Source: DASQVO01 sp035640715 (GTDB lineage: Bacteria > Actinomycetota > Actinomycetes > Streptosporangiales > Streptosporangiaceae). Taken from it: 20,082 nucleotides of DNA. The translations under genes were made by a program, and so were the position numbers. Below the pieces are notes generated by a model. The model made no database searches. It was not told where the DNA came from and worked only from the letters and a program-made list of their open reading frames with translations. Positions 1 through 7,643 of the stretch are shown piece after piece. Position 1 is the stretch's first letter, and every line of letters starts with the position of its first letter. The stretch is taken from positions 1 through 20,082 of the forward strand of contig DASQVO010000316.1 in assembly GCA_035640715.1 (NCBI GenBank). Reading direction: 5' to 3'.

Positions 1-354
1 CAGTTCGATTCCCGGCACCGCACGCCAGCTCACCGTCGCCGTGAGGTGGGCGCCGTGCGTGACGTCCGGATCATCGCCGGCGTCCTTGACCACGACCGCC
101 TCGGCCTGCGCTACCGCACTGCCTGCCTGGGCCCGCGGGACCAGCGTGCACGACTCGACCGGGAACCCGACGCGCTGCCCGGACGGAAGCGCGATCTCCA
201 CGCGGCGCTGCACCTGGCCGGTGCGCAGCGCCGTGGCCGCCGCCTTGGCGGCCGCCGCGGCGCAGGTGCCGGTCGTCCAGCCGGTGCGAAGCGCGCGTCC
301 GCGGACCTTGGCCGTACGGGGCAGGTCAGGCTCGCGCAGCCCGGGGCCGGTCAC
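1..354 (-). CDS. cbiD: CbiD-type cobalt-precorrin-5B C1-methyltransferase, 5' part only
   Basis: Reading the minus strand from a GTG at 354 gives 118 uninterrupted codons to the window edge, so the C-terminal two thirds or so are missing. The N-terminal motif LRTGWTTGTCAAAAAKAAA and the later VVVKDAGDDPDVTHGA are hallmarks of CbiD, which methylates C1 of the corrin ring with S-adenosylmethionine during ring contraction in the cytoplasm. CbiD is the route associated with the anaerobic branch of cobalamin synthesis. The GTG shares four bases (GTGA, 354-351) with the cobM stop, so it is translationally coupled to cobM and is the last visible gene of the operon. GTG is preferred because the homology begins within about 20 residues of it and no other start fits the overlap. 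Confidence 0.93.
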   Translation of the reverse strand, partial: MTGPGLREPDLPRTAKVRGRALRTGWTTGTCAAAAAKAAATALRTGQVQRRVEIALPSGQRVGFPVESCTLVPRAQAGSAVAQAEAVVVKDAGDDPDVTHGAHLTATVSWRAVPGIEL

Positions 355-1205
355 GATGCGTCACCATCCCGCGCCCGGCGGCCCTGCAGCGCCAGCCGCG
401 CGCCCGATTCGGCCCGGCGGAAGCCGTGAAAATGACCGGGGTGATACAGATGCGAGCGGGTTCCCCCAGCGGCCAGCGACGGCCCAACCAGGACCAGGGT
501 GTGCTTCCAGAGCTTGCGCGCCTTCACGGTCGCGGCCAGGTCATCGAGCGCACAGCGCAGGATCAGCTCATCGGGCCAGGTCACCCGGTAGGCGATCACG
601 CACGGCGTCTGCGGCGGGTAGCCGCCGGCGAGCAGTTCTTCCTGCAGCTGGCCCGAACGTGCCGCGGAAAGGAACAGCGCCATCGTGGTGCCGTGGCTGG
701 CGAACTCCGCCACCCGCTCGCCCGGCGGCATCGGCGTCTTGCCGCCGCCGAGCCGGGTCAGGATCACCGACTGCGCCACCTCGGGGATCGTGAGCTCCCG
801 GCCGATCCGGGCGGCCGCCGCGGTGAAGCTGGAGACACCGGGTATGACCTCGGTCTCAAGCCCGAGGTCGCTGCACCGGTCAAGCTGCTCCTGGATCGCC
901 CCCCACAGCGCCGGATCGCCGGAGTGGACGCGCGCGACCGTCAGGCTCCGCGCGGCGGCCCGCTGGTAGTACGGGAGCACCCCCTCCATCGGCAGCTGCG
1001 CCGAGTCGACGATCTCCGCGCCGCGGCGGGCGTGCTCCAGAACGCCCGGATGGACCAGGCTGGACGCCCAGATGACGATGTCCGCCCCGGCGATCGCCGC
1101 GGCGCCGCGCAGCGTCAGCAGGTCCGGGTCCCCTGGCCCGGCGCCGACGAACCAGACTTTGCCCGTGCGGCCCGCCCGCGGCGGGGCCGCCTCGCCCGCG
1201 GTCAC
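351..1205 (-). CDS. cobM: Precorrin-4 C11-methyltransferase (CobM/CbiF)
   Basis: A 284-residue SAM-dependent tetrapyrrole methylase. It shows the family's N-terminal SAM loop (KVWFVGAGPGDPDLLTLRGA, around residues 16-35), then VIWASSLVHP and the AARVHSGDPALWGA-like segment typical of C11-methyltransferases (here VARVHSGDPALWGAI). It methylates C11 of precorrin-4 or its cobalt form in the corrin pathway. The frame stays open upstream to 1280, but that start would overlap cobI by 56 bases and add a low-complexity Arg/Ala stretch. The GTG at 1205 has a GGAGG ribosome binding site 6 bases upstream and gives a normal family N terminus. The start lies in the left copy of a 23-bp tandem duplication, which leaves a 19-base gap after cobI where other operon junctions overlap. 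Confidence 0.93.
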   Translation of the reverse strand: MTAGEAAPPRAGRTGKVWFVGAGPGDPDLLTLRGAAAIAGADIVIWASSLVHPGVLEHARRGAEIVDSAQLPMEGVLPYYQRAAARSLTVARVHSGDPALWGAIQEQLDRCSDLGLETEVIPGVSSFTAAAARIGRELTIPEVAQSVILTRLGGGKTPMPPGERVAEFASHGTTMALFLSAARSGQLQEELLAGGYPPQTPCVIAYRVTWPDELILRCALDDLAATVKARKLWKHTLVLVGPSLAAGGTRSHLYHPGHFHGFRRAESGARLALQGRRARDGDAS

Positions 1206-1246
1206 GGGGCGCCTCCGCCCGCGGTCACGGGGCGCCTCCGCCCGCC
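1201..1246. repeat. 23-bp tandem duplication at the cobI/cobM junction
   Basis: Two adjacent 23-base units (1201-1223 and 1224-1246) match at 22 positions. On the minus strand each unit contains GGAGG followed by GTGA. The right unit supplies the cobI stop (TGA, 1227-1225), overlapped by an out-of-frame GTG (1228). The left unit supplies the in-frame cobM GTG (1205). Because 23 is not a multiple of 3, the duplication uncouples a former GTGA overlap. The right-hand GTG would read only eight codons before a TGA overlapping the real cobM start. Confidence 0.9.
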
Positions 1247-2037
1247 CGCTGCGGCCCGGCGAGGCTGCTGCCCGTGCCATCCCGGCGGGCCGGCACGATC
1301 AACGTGGACAGATAGGGGACGGCGCGCAGGCCGCCGAGCTCGGCGGCGGGCCTGATGTCCTGCCCGGCCAGGCCCAGCCGCGAGCCGACGACGGCCCCGT
1401 CGAGACGGCCCATCTCAGCGAGCAGGTCCCGCACCTGCTCCGTCGACGGGCCGGCGGCCGCGCCGAGCTTGTAGCCCACGACGGTGCCGTACCGCGCCAG
1501 CGCGTCGCGCAGGGCTCCGGCGCCCGCGGTGAGCGGCAGCAGGATCAGCGACTCGGTGCCTTCGGCCAGCACGGTACCGTCGCCCGCCACGCCAGCCGAA
1601 CGTGCCGCCAGGTCCTGCATGGCCGTGATGCCGGGCACCGTCTCGACGGACAGGCCGCGGACCATGCCGCGGACCGTCTGGGCGAGATAGCTGAACGTCG
1701 AGTACAGGTTGGGATCGCCGATGGTGCCGAACGAGATCGTGGTGGCACCCTCGGCAAACTCGCGCGCGACCGCGCTGGCGGCCGTCTGCCAGGCGGCCGT
1801 CCGGCGGGCCGTGATCCCGCCCGGGTCATTCAGGGCGAAGGCGACGCGGCGGATGCGTTCCGGGCCGATGTGCGCCCTGATCGTGGTTTCGGCCCGCCCA
1901 GCGCCCGGTGCCCGCTCCCCCGGCCCGGCCATCACGGGGACGAAGACCACGTCGGACTCGCGCAGCACCCGGATCGCCTTGACGGTAACCAGCTCCGGAT
2001 CGCCCGGCCCCACGCCCACACCGATCAGTCGTCTCAT
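1225..2037 (-). CDS. cobI: Precorrin-2 C20-methyltransferase (CobI/CbiL)
   Basis: A 270-residue SAM-dependent methylase that starts MRRLIGVGVGPGDPELVTVKA, the CobI/CbiL signature, with FGTIGDPNLYSTFSYL and VPGITAMQDLAAR further on. It methylates C20 of precorrin-2 (or cobalt-precorrin-2), committing the tetrapyrrole to corrin synthesis. Length is normal apart from a short Gly/Ala/Arg-rich tail whose last residues are encoded by the junction repeat. The ATG at 2037 shares ATGA with the cobB stop. The frame is open much further upstream, but that region is cobB read out of frame. The sequence alone does not decide between the CobI and CbiL substrate preference. Confidence 0.93.
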   Translation of the reverse strand: MRRLIGVGVGPGDPELVTVKAIRVLRESDVVFVPVMAGPGERAPGAGRAETTIRAHIGPERIRRVAFALNDPGGITARRTAAWQTAASAVAREFAEGATTISFGTIGDPNLYSTFSYLAQTVRGMVRGLSVETVPGITAMQDLAARSAGVAGDGTVLAEGTESLILLPLTAGAGALRDALARYGTVVGYKLGAAAGPSTEQVRDLLAEMGRLDGAVVGSRLGLAGQDIRPAAELGGLRAVPYLSTLIVPARRDGTGSSLAGPQRAGGGAP

Positions 2038-3467
2038 GCCAATGTGCCTTCCAGTGCCGCCGTGCGGCAGGCGGCGGCGAACCGGGCGGCGGACCGGGGA
2101 TACCCGGCCCAGTGCGTGTGCAGGTAGGACGCGTGCACCGCGGCGGCGACGTGGCCTTCGCGGCGGGGGGCACCCCCGTTGCCCTCGCTGGCCGGAAGCT
2201 GCCACGCGGCGCGCCCGCCGCACTCCGGGACGGCGGCCGTACGGTGGAACTCGTGTGCGCGCACCACGTCCCCCGCGGCGGCCAGCACAGAGTCCGAGAC
2301 AGCCCGGGCCTGCCGGTACCCCAGGGTCAGCCGGCCGGTCATCGAGGCCTGAACGGGGAGGACGCCGCACATGGGCAGCCCGTCAAGTGTCCGCGACAGG
2401 TAGAGGAGTCCCGCGCACTCGGCGGCGACCGGGACGCCTCGCGCGGCGGCCCCGGCCACATCCCGCCGCAGCGGCTCGTTGGCCGATAGCTCGGCCGCGT
2501 GGACCTCCGGGAAGCCGCCGCCCAATACCAGCCCGGCCGTCCCTTCGGGCAGCCGCTCATCGCGCACCGGGTCGAACACCGCGACGTCCAGGCCAGCGGC
2601 GGCGAGCAGTTCGGCGTGCTCGGTGTAGCTGAACGTGAAGGCGGCACCACCCGCGATCGCGACGACCGGCCGCGCCGCGGCGGGCGCGGCGGGCGCGGCG
2701 GGCGCGGCGGCGAGGACGTCAGTGGCATCCCAGGCCGTACCAGGGAGTGCCGGGGCGCTGCGCGCCAGAGCGACCAGCCCGGTCAGGTCGCAGGAGCCAG
2801 TCACCAGCGCGGCGAGCCGGCGCATCATCTCGGTTGCGGCAGCGGCTCGTTCGGCAGCCGGGATCAGCCCCAGGTGCCTGGAGGGGGCAGCTATCGAGGC
2901 CGAGCGCCTGATCGCGCCGAAGACCGGAATGCTGACGGCGGCCAGTGCGTCACGGAGCAGCCGCTCGTGCCGGTCCGAAGCCACGCGGTTGAGTATCACG
3001 CCGGCCACGGTCGTCCCCGGGTCGAACCGGGCGAAGCCGGTGGCGATGGCGGCGACCGAGCGCCCGGCGGACGAGGCGTCGATGACCAGGACCACCGGGG
3101 CGGCCAGCAGGCCCGCGACGTGAGCGGTGGAGCCGAAGCCGGGCTCACCCGCGCCGTCGGCGGCCCGTGGCTCCGTCCCGTCAAAGAGGCCCATCACTCC
3201 CTCGATGACGGCGATGCCAGCCCCCCGCGCGCCGTGCAGGAAGAGCGGGACGATCCGTTCCGCGCCGCACAGGAATGGGTCCAGGTTCCTGGCGGGCCGG
3301 CCGGTTGCCAGGGCATGGTATCCGGGATCGATGTAATCGGGCCCGACCTTGTGGCCCGAGACGGCGAGCCCGCGTGCGCGCAGCGCCGCCATCAGCCCGC
3401 AGGCAACCGTGGTCTTCCCGCTGCCCGAAGCCGGGGCGGCGATGACCAGCCGGGGGACGGCTACCAT
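2034..3467 (-). CDS. cobB: Cobyrinic acid a,c-diamide synthase (CobB/CbiA), glutamine-hydrolysing
   Basis: A 477-residue two-domain amidotransferase. Residues 1-250 or so form the ATP-binding dethiobiotin-synthetase-like domain with P-loop APASGSGKTT (11-20) and VGPDYIDPGYH (41-51). Residues from about 268 form the class I glutaminase domain, with GGGFPEVHAAEL and the nucleophile Cys351 in AECAGLLYL. It amidates the a and c side chains of (hydrogeno)cobyrinic acid using ATP and glutamine. The domains are joined by an Ala/Pro linker (about 253-265) encoded by a 9-base repeat, four units at about 2679-2711. The ATG at 3467 overlaps the cobO end by 7 bases, and the stop overlaps the cobI start. 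Confidence 0.95.
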   Translation of the reverse strand: MVAVPRLVIAAPASGSGKTTVACGLMAALRARGLAVSGHKVGPDYIDPGYHALATGRPARNLDPFLCGAERIVPLFLHGARGAGIAVIEGVMGLFDGTEPRAADGAGEPGFGSTAHVAGLLAAPVVLVIDASSAGRSVAAIATGFARFDPGTTVAGVILNRVASDRHERLLRDALAAVSIPVFGAIRRSASIAAPSRHLGLIPAAERAAAATEMMRRLAALVTGSCDLTGLVALARSAPALPGTAWDATDVLAAAPAAPAAPAAARPVVAIAGGAAFTFSYTEHAELLAAAGLDVAVFDPVRDERLPEGTAGLVLGGGFPEVHAAELSANEPLRRDVAGAAARGVPVAAECAGLLYLSRTLDGLPMCGVLPVQASMTGRLTLGYRQARAVSDSVLAAAGDVVRAHEFHRTAAVPECGGRAAWQLPASEGNGGAPRREGHVAAAVHASYLHTHWAGYPRSAARFAAACRTAALEGTLA

Positions 3468-4057
3468 TCGATGCCCTTCTGCCCCTTCTGGCCGCAGTCC
3501 ATGGGGTGTTTCACCTTGGTCATGTCCGTGACCAGGTCCGCGCAGGCGATCAGGTCCGGGTGCGCGTCGCGGCCGGTGATCACCACATGCTGGTTACCCG
3601 GCCGGCTAGTAAGCACGGACACGACGTCCGCCACGTCAACCCAGCCCCACTTGATCGGGTAGGTGAACTCGTCCAGGACATACAGGCGGTAGGTCTGCGC
3701 GGCGAGGTCCCGGGCGACCTGAGCCCAGCCTTCGGCTGCCTGCTCGGCGTGGCCGCCGGGGTCACGCTGGATCCACGACCAGCCCTCGCCCATCTTGTGC
3801 CAGGTGACCTGGCCGCCCTGGCCGGTGGCCGCCAAAGTGCGCAGCGCATGTTCTTCACCGACCCGCCATTTGGCGGACTTGACGAACTGGAAGACCCCCA
3901 CGGGCCAGCCCTGGTTCCAGGCCCGCAGCGCCAGGCCGAACGCGGCGGTGGACTTTCCCTTGCCGGAGCCGGTGTGCACGATGACGAGCGGCCGGCCACG
4001 CCGCTCGCGGGTCGTGAGTCCGTCGTCCGGCACGCGCGCCGGCTGTCCCTTCGGCAT
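3461..4057 (-). CDS. cobO: Cob(I)yrinic acid a,c-diamide adenosyltransferase (CobO/BtuR)
   Basis: A 198-residue CobO/BtuR/CobA-type adenosyltransferase. A P-loop (HTGSGKGKST, 28-37) follows a short basic N terminus. The family stretches FQFVKSAKWRVGEE, YVLDEFTYPIKWGW and VVITGRDAHPDLIACADLVTDM follow in order. It transfers the adenosyl group of ATP to reduced cobalt to form the cobalt-carbon bond. Length is typical. The ATG at 4057 shares one base with the chelatase stop (TGATG), indicating tight coupling inside the riboswitch-controlled operon. Confidence 0.95.
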   Translation of the reverse strand: MPKGQPARVPDDGLTTRERRGRPLVIVHTGSGKGKSTAAFGLALRAWNQGWPVGVFQFVKSAKWRVGEEHALRTLAATGQGGQVTWHKMGEGWSWIQRDPGGHAEQAAEGWAQVARDLAAQTYRLYVLDEFTYPIKWGWVDVADVVSVLTSRPGNQHVVITGRDAHPDLIACADLVTDMTKVKHPMDCGQKGQKGIEW

Positions 4058-6297
4058 CAGGCTGCCGTTCCGCGTGCGGCGCGCACCACCCCGGCCAGGG
4101 CCGGAACGCCAGTGCCGCTACGCACGCCGGCGGGTAGCTCGTCCAGGCTGATCAGCGCGGCGCCGAGCTTCGCGGCGAGCGCCGCGGCCAGGCCCAGGCG
4201 GATGGGGCCGGTCTCACCGTCGACCACGACGGCCGCGATCCCGGCGAGCAAGGCCGCCGCTCGTGAAAGATCGGCGTCGCTGCCGCTGGTGGCGCGGCCG
4301 TCGGTGACGATCACCAGCAACGGGCGGCGGGCAGGGTCACGGAGCTTCTCGGCGGCCAGCACCTCGGCCGCCCGGGCCAGGCCGGCCGCCAGCGGCGTCC
4401 GCCCGCCGGTGGCCAGCGTAGCGAGCCTGCGCGCACCCGCGTCCACGGACGACGTCGGCGGCAGGACGAGGTCGGCGCCGGCGCCGCGGAACGTGATGAG
4501 CCCGACCTTGTCTCTTCGCTGGTACGCGTCGAGCAGCAGGGAGAGCACCGCGCCTTTCACTGCCCGCATGCGCTGCCGCGCCGCCATCGAGCCGCTCGCG
4601 TCCACCGCGAACAGCACCAGGTTGCCCTCGCGGCCGAGGTGCATCGCCTCGCGCAGGTCTCCGGCGGTGAGGATGAATGCCGGGGGCGCGCCGGAACCCG
4701 AGCCCACTCCCGAGCCGGGGGCCGCGCCCGAGCCGGCGTGCTTTTCCCTGCGGGCCGGCTGGAACGGGGCGGCGGCCCGGAGCGTCGCGGGCAGGTGAAC
4801 CGCGGTGAGGCGGCCGGCCGGGCGGCGCGCCCCGACGGTGCGCCCATGGGGCGTATACGCCGGTGACCGACGGCCGGGTGCACCCGCGCCCATCCCGGGC
4901 ACGGTGAGCAGGCGGGCGCGGAACGGCGGCGCAGCCGAGGCCGGCTCCTGCCCTGCGGGGCCAGGGCCACCATGCTCTCGTCCGGCATGTTCTTGCCTGG
5001 TATCTGCCGGCCCGGCGGAACCTTGTTCTCCGGCGGCGCCGCGCTCTTCCGCGGAGCGGTGTTCTCCTGCCGCACCGTCGGCTGCGGCACCCGGCGGCGG
5101 CGCGCCTTGGCCTTCCCGTGGCGCCCGTTGAGGCTGAGCAGGCCGCTTACCGTCCGGGGACGCAGAGCCGCGGTCACCGGGCGGCGAGCCGGGACCGGCC
5201 GGATCCGGCGGCTCAGGCGGGTCCGGCGGCGGCTGGCGGAGCGCCTCCTCAAGCTCCTGCTCGTCAAGGCCCGGGGCGTCGAACGGATCGCGGCGGCGCC
5301 GGTGCGGCAGCGCGAGCCTGGCCGCCTGGCGGATGTCATCCACGCTCACCTCGTCGCGGCCGTGCCAGGCAGCGAGCGCGATCGCCGCGCGGGCGGTCAC
5401 CAGGTCCGCGCGCATCCCGTCGACGCCGAACCTGCCGCAGACCGCGCAGATCTGCCGCAGCGCCGCATCGGGCAGCACGACCCGGGGCAGCCGATTGCGC
5501 GCGGTGGCCACCGCCCGGGCGAGCTGCCGGGTGTCCGCGTCGAAGCGGGCCGCGAAACCGGCCGGGTCGGCCTCGTAGCCGAGGCGGCGGCGGACGACTT
5601 CCGCGCGCTCGGCAGGATCACGGCTGGCCGACACCTCCACGGTCAGCCCGAACCGGTCGAGAAGCTGCGGCCGCAGCTCGCCTTCCTCCGGGTTCATGGT
5701 GCCGACAAGCAGGAACCGGGCGGCGTGCCGGACCGAGACGCCCTCGCGCTCGACATAGCTGACGCCGAGTGCCGCGGCGTCGAGCAGCAAGTCGACGAGA
5801 TGGTCGTGGAGCAGGTTGACCTCGTCCACGTACAGCAGACCCCGGTGGGCCGCGGCGAGCACGCCAGGCTCGTAGGCGGTCACGCCTGCCGACAGCGCGC
5901 GCTCGATGTCCAGGGAGCCGACGAGGCGGTCTTCCGTGGCGCCGACGGGCAGCTCGGCGAGCGTCGCCGGCCTGGCGAGCGCCGGGGCGCCGGCCGGGTG
6001 CGGGCCGTCGGGGCATGCCGGGTCGGGATCTGCGGGATCACAGGAAAACCGGCAGCCGGCAACGACGCGAACCGGCGGAAGCAGCTCCCCGAGGCCCCGC
6101 ACGACCGTGGATTTCGCCGTCCCCTTCTCCCCGCGCACGAGCACGCCGCCGATGGCCGGCGATACAGCGTTGAGCAGCAGGGCCAGCTTGAGGTCCGCCA
6201 TGCCGACAATGGCGGCGAAGGGATACAGCGGCGGGCCGGCGGGCTGCCGCGAGCCGTGACGCTCGTCGTCACCGAACGTGACTTCGCTGGCCGTCAT
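4057..6297 (-). CDS. Cobaltochelatase-associated ChlI/ChlD fusion (AAA+ ATPase plus VWA domain)
   Basis: A 746-residue fusion. The N-terminal AAA+ module resembles magnesium-chelatase ChlI/BchI: Walker A GEKGTAKST (57-64), Walker B LLYVDEVNLL (about 154-163) and sensor region GTMNPEEGELRPQLLDRFGL (about 199-218). A long Pro/Gly/Ala/Glu-rich linker leads to a VWA domain with MIDAS motif DASGS in the segment NLVLFAVDASGSMAARQRM. In actinobacteria such fusions act with CobN to insert cobalt; CobN is not in this window. The frame is open to 6417, but that start would lie inside the riboswitch. The ATG at 6297 has an AAGGA-type site about 10 bases upstream. It is the first gene of the operon, so the riboswitch would control everything from here to cbiD. 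Confidence 0.88.
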   Translation of the reverse strand: MTASEVTFGDDERHGSRQPAGPPLYPFAAIVGMADLKLALLLNAVSPAIGGVLVRGEKGTAKSTVVRGLGELLPPVRVVAGCRFSCDPADPDPACPDGPHPAGAPALARPATLAELPVGATEDRLVGSLDIERALSAGVTAYEPGVLAAAHRGLLYVDEVNLLHDHLVDLLLDAAALGVSYVEREGVSVRHAARFLLVGTMNPEEGELRPQLLDRFGLTVEVSASRDPAERAEVVRRRLGYEADPAGFAARFDADTRQLARAVATARNRLPRVVLPDAALRQICAVCGRFGVDGMRADLVTARAAIALAAWHGRDEVSVDDIRQAARLALPHRRRRDPFDAPGLDEQELEEALRQPPPDPPEPPDPAGPGSPPGDRGSASPDGKRPAQPQRAPREGQGAPPPGAAADGAAGEHRSAEERGAAGEQGSAGPADTRQEHAGREHGGPGPAGQEPASAAPPFRARLLTVPGMGAGAPGRRSPAYTPHGRTVGARRPAGRLTAVHLPATLRAAAPFQPARREKHAGSGAAPGSGVGSGSGAPPAFILTAGDLREAMHLGREGNLVLFAVDASGSMAARQRMRAVKGAVLSLLLDAYQRRDKVGLITFRGAGADLVLPPTSSVDAGARRLATLATGGRTPLAAGLARAAEVLAAEKLRDPARRPLLVIVTDGRATSGSDADLSRAAALLAGIAAVVVDGETGPIRLGLAAALAAKLGAALISLDELPAGVRSGTGVPALAGVVRAARGTAA

Positions 6298-6339
6298 GTG
6301 CAGTCGTCCTTCCCGGGTGTCCGCGCCCGCAGCCGGCTT

Positions 6340-6508
6340 CACTTGGCGGCCGGAGTCTCCTGGCTCCCGGATCGGCGCTCTCCCCGCCTTCCCGCCGCGG
6401 ATTCGCGGCAGTGGCACAGCTGGGTGTCACTCCCCGGTCACAGTTGCGCGACAGCCCCGGATTCTCACCGGAGTTCCTCCGCGCGCCGCCTGCGCCCCAG
6501 CATGACAC
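6340..6508 (-). ncRNA. Cobalamin riboswitch (B12 element) leader of the cob operon
   Basis: On the minus strand the leader carries, in the correct order, the conserved core CCGGTGAGAATCCGGGGC, then GCGCAACTGTGACC, and the B12 box AGCCAGGAGACT (6365-6354). These are diagnostic of the adenosylcobalamin-binding aptamer. The B12 box lies about 57 bases before the chelatase ATG. The segment between them can pair through GCCGGC-rich halves and could hold the expression platform, probably acting on translation initiation because no U-tract terminator is seen. End positions are approximate. Confidence 0.93.
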
Positions 6509-6707
6509 ATTTGCCGAGGTGCGAGGACCCCGGGGCGTCCCGCCGGTACACTAACCGGACGAATCTGGCTCGTAGCATTGGCCTTTAGCTGGCTTCACAG
6601 CACGCCCCGCGGGTCTTCCCCCAGGCAATCTTCAGCAATGGTCAGTAGCGTGCCGGCGGAGCAGACCGAACCGGATGAGGACTGAACTACACCCGAATGG
6701 AGCATGA

Positions 6708-7643
6708 ATGGGGAACGACTCTCGCTCCCGTGTACTGGTGACAGGCGGTGCCGGATTCATCGGCCGTCGGCTGGTCGCCGCCCTGCTGGCCGCCGGGTCC
6801 GAGGTCACCGTGGCTGATCTCAAGCCATTCCCCGGCGGCCAGGTGCGGGCCGTCGTCGGTGATCTCTGCGACCCGGGCGTCGCGGAGCAGGCCGTGCAGC
6901 CGGAGACGGACACGATCATCCACCTCGCGGCGCGGACGTCCGTCCTGGAGTCGGTCAAGGATCCTCTCGCGACCTACCGGGTCAACGTCGGCATCACGGC
7001 CAGCCTGCTGGAGCTGGCCCGGACCCGGGACGTGCGCACGTTCGTGTTCGCATCCACCAACGCCGTGGTCGGCAATTCCGGCCAGGCGGTGATCACCGAG
7101 CAGGCGCCGCTGCGGCCGCTCACGCCCTACGGCGCGACCAAGGCCGCCGCTGAGATGCTGATCAGCTGCTACACGGCCTCCTACGGCCTGCAGGGCATAC
7201 CACTCCGGTTCTCCAACGTCTACGGGCCGGGAATGCAGCACAAGGACAGCTTCATCCCCCGGCTGATGCGGGCCGCGCGCGACGGCCACGGGGTCCAGGT
7301 CCGCGGGGACGGCAGCATGATCCGTGACGTCATCCACGTCGACGACGTGGTCAGCGGGATCTTCGCGGCCCTGCGCTCCGACCACACCGGGCCGGCCATC
7401 CTGGGCTCCGGCCAGTCGGTCACGGTGAACGAGATGGTGGAGACGGCACGCCGCGTCACCGGCGCCCCGATCCCGGCGGAGCACGTGCCGGCCGCCCAGG
7501 GAGAGATGGCCGCCGTCGTGCTGGACATCTCCACCGCCCGCGGGCTCGGTTACGCGCCGACCTACGACCTCGAGGCGGGGATGGCGACGGTATGGCCCGA
7601 ATTCGCGCCGGCGACGGCCCTAGCAGCGGAGGCTGCCCGATGA
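6708..7643 (+). CDS. NAD-dependent nucleotide-sugar epimerase/dehydratase (extended SDR)
   Basis: A 311-residue extended short-chain dehydrogenase. The Rossmann motif GGAGFIG is at 14-20, an Asp follows the second beta strand (NAD preference), HLAA lies near 72, the catalytic YxxxK is Tyr141/Lys145, and RFSNVYGPGM comes later. Such enzymes epimerise or dehydrate UDP- or dTDP-sugars; the closest general type is UDP-glucose 4-epimerase, but the substrate cannot be read from sequence. The ATG at 6708 is preceded by GGAG at 6699. A competing ATG four bases earlier is out of frame. The stop overlaps the next gene's start (ATGA), so it is co-translated with the glycosyltransferase. Confidence 0.88.
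   Translation: MGNDSRSRVLVTGGAGFIGRRLVAALLAAGSEVTVADLKPFPGGQVRAVVGDLCDPGVAEQAVQPETDTIIHLAARTSVLESVKDPLATYRVNVGITASLLELARTRDVRTFVFASTNAVVGNSGQAVITEQAPLRPLTPYGATKAAAEMLISCYTASYGLQGIPLRFSNVYGPGMQHKDSFIPRLMRAARDGHGVQVRGDGSMIRDVIHVDDVVSGIFAALRSDHTGPAILGSGQSVTVNEMVETARRVTGAPIPAEHVPAAQGEMAAVVLDISTARGLGYAPTYDLEAGMATVWPEFAPATALAAEAAR

Noticed and set aside
1..26. Sequence resembling a tRNA T-arm (GTTCGATTCC followed by an acceptor-like end)
   Set aside because: The minus strand here encodes a continuous CbiD protein, and no other tRNA arms are visible or could be checked beyond the edge.
46..1355. Long plus-strand open frames across the cobalamin region
   Set aside because: They are antisense to clear cob genes, rich in Arg/Ala/Pro/Gly, show no domains, and are expected by chance in DNA this GC-rich.
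2679..2711. 9-bp repeat as a possible regulatory or mobile repeat
   Set aside because: It simply encodes the Ala-Ala-Pro linker between the two CobB domains.
6675..6707. Ten-codon leader-like frame ending one base before the epimerase ATG
   Set aside because: Its ribosome binding site is poorly spaced, its peptide has no run of regulatory codons, and no attenuator hairpins are evident.
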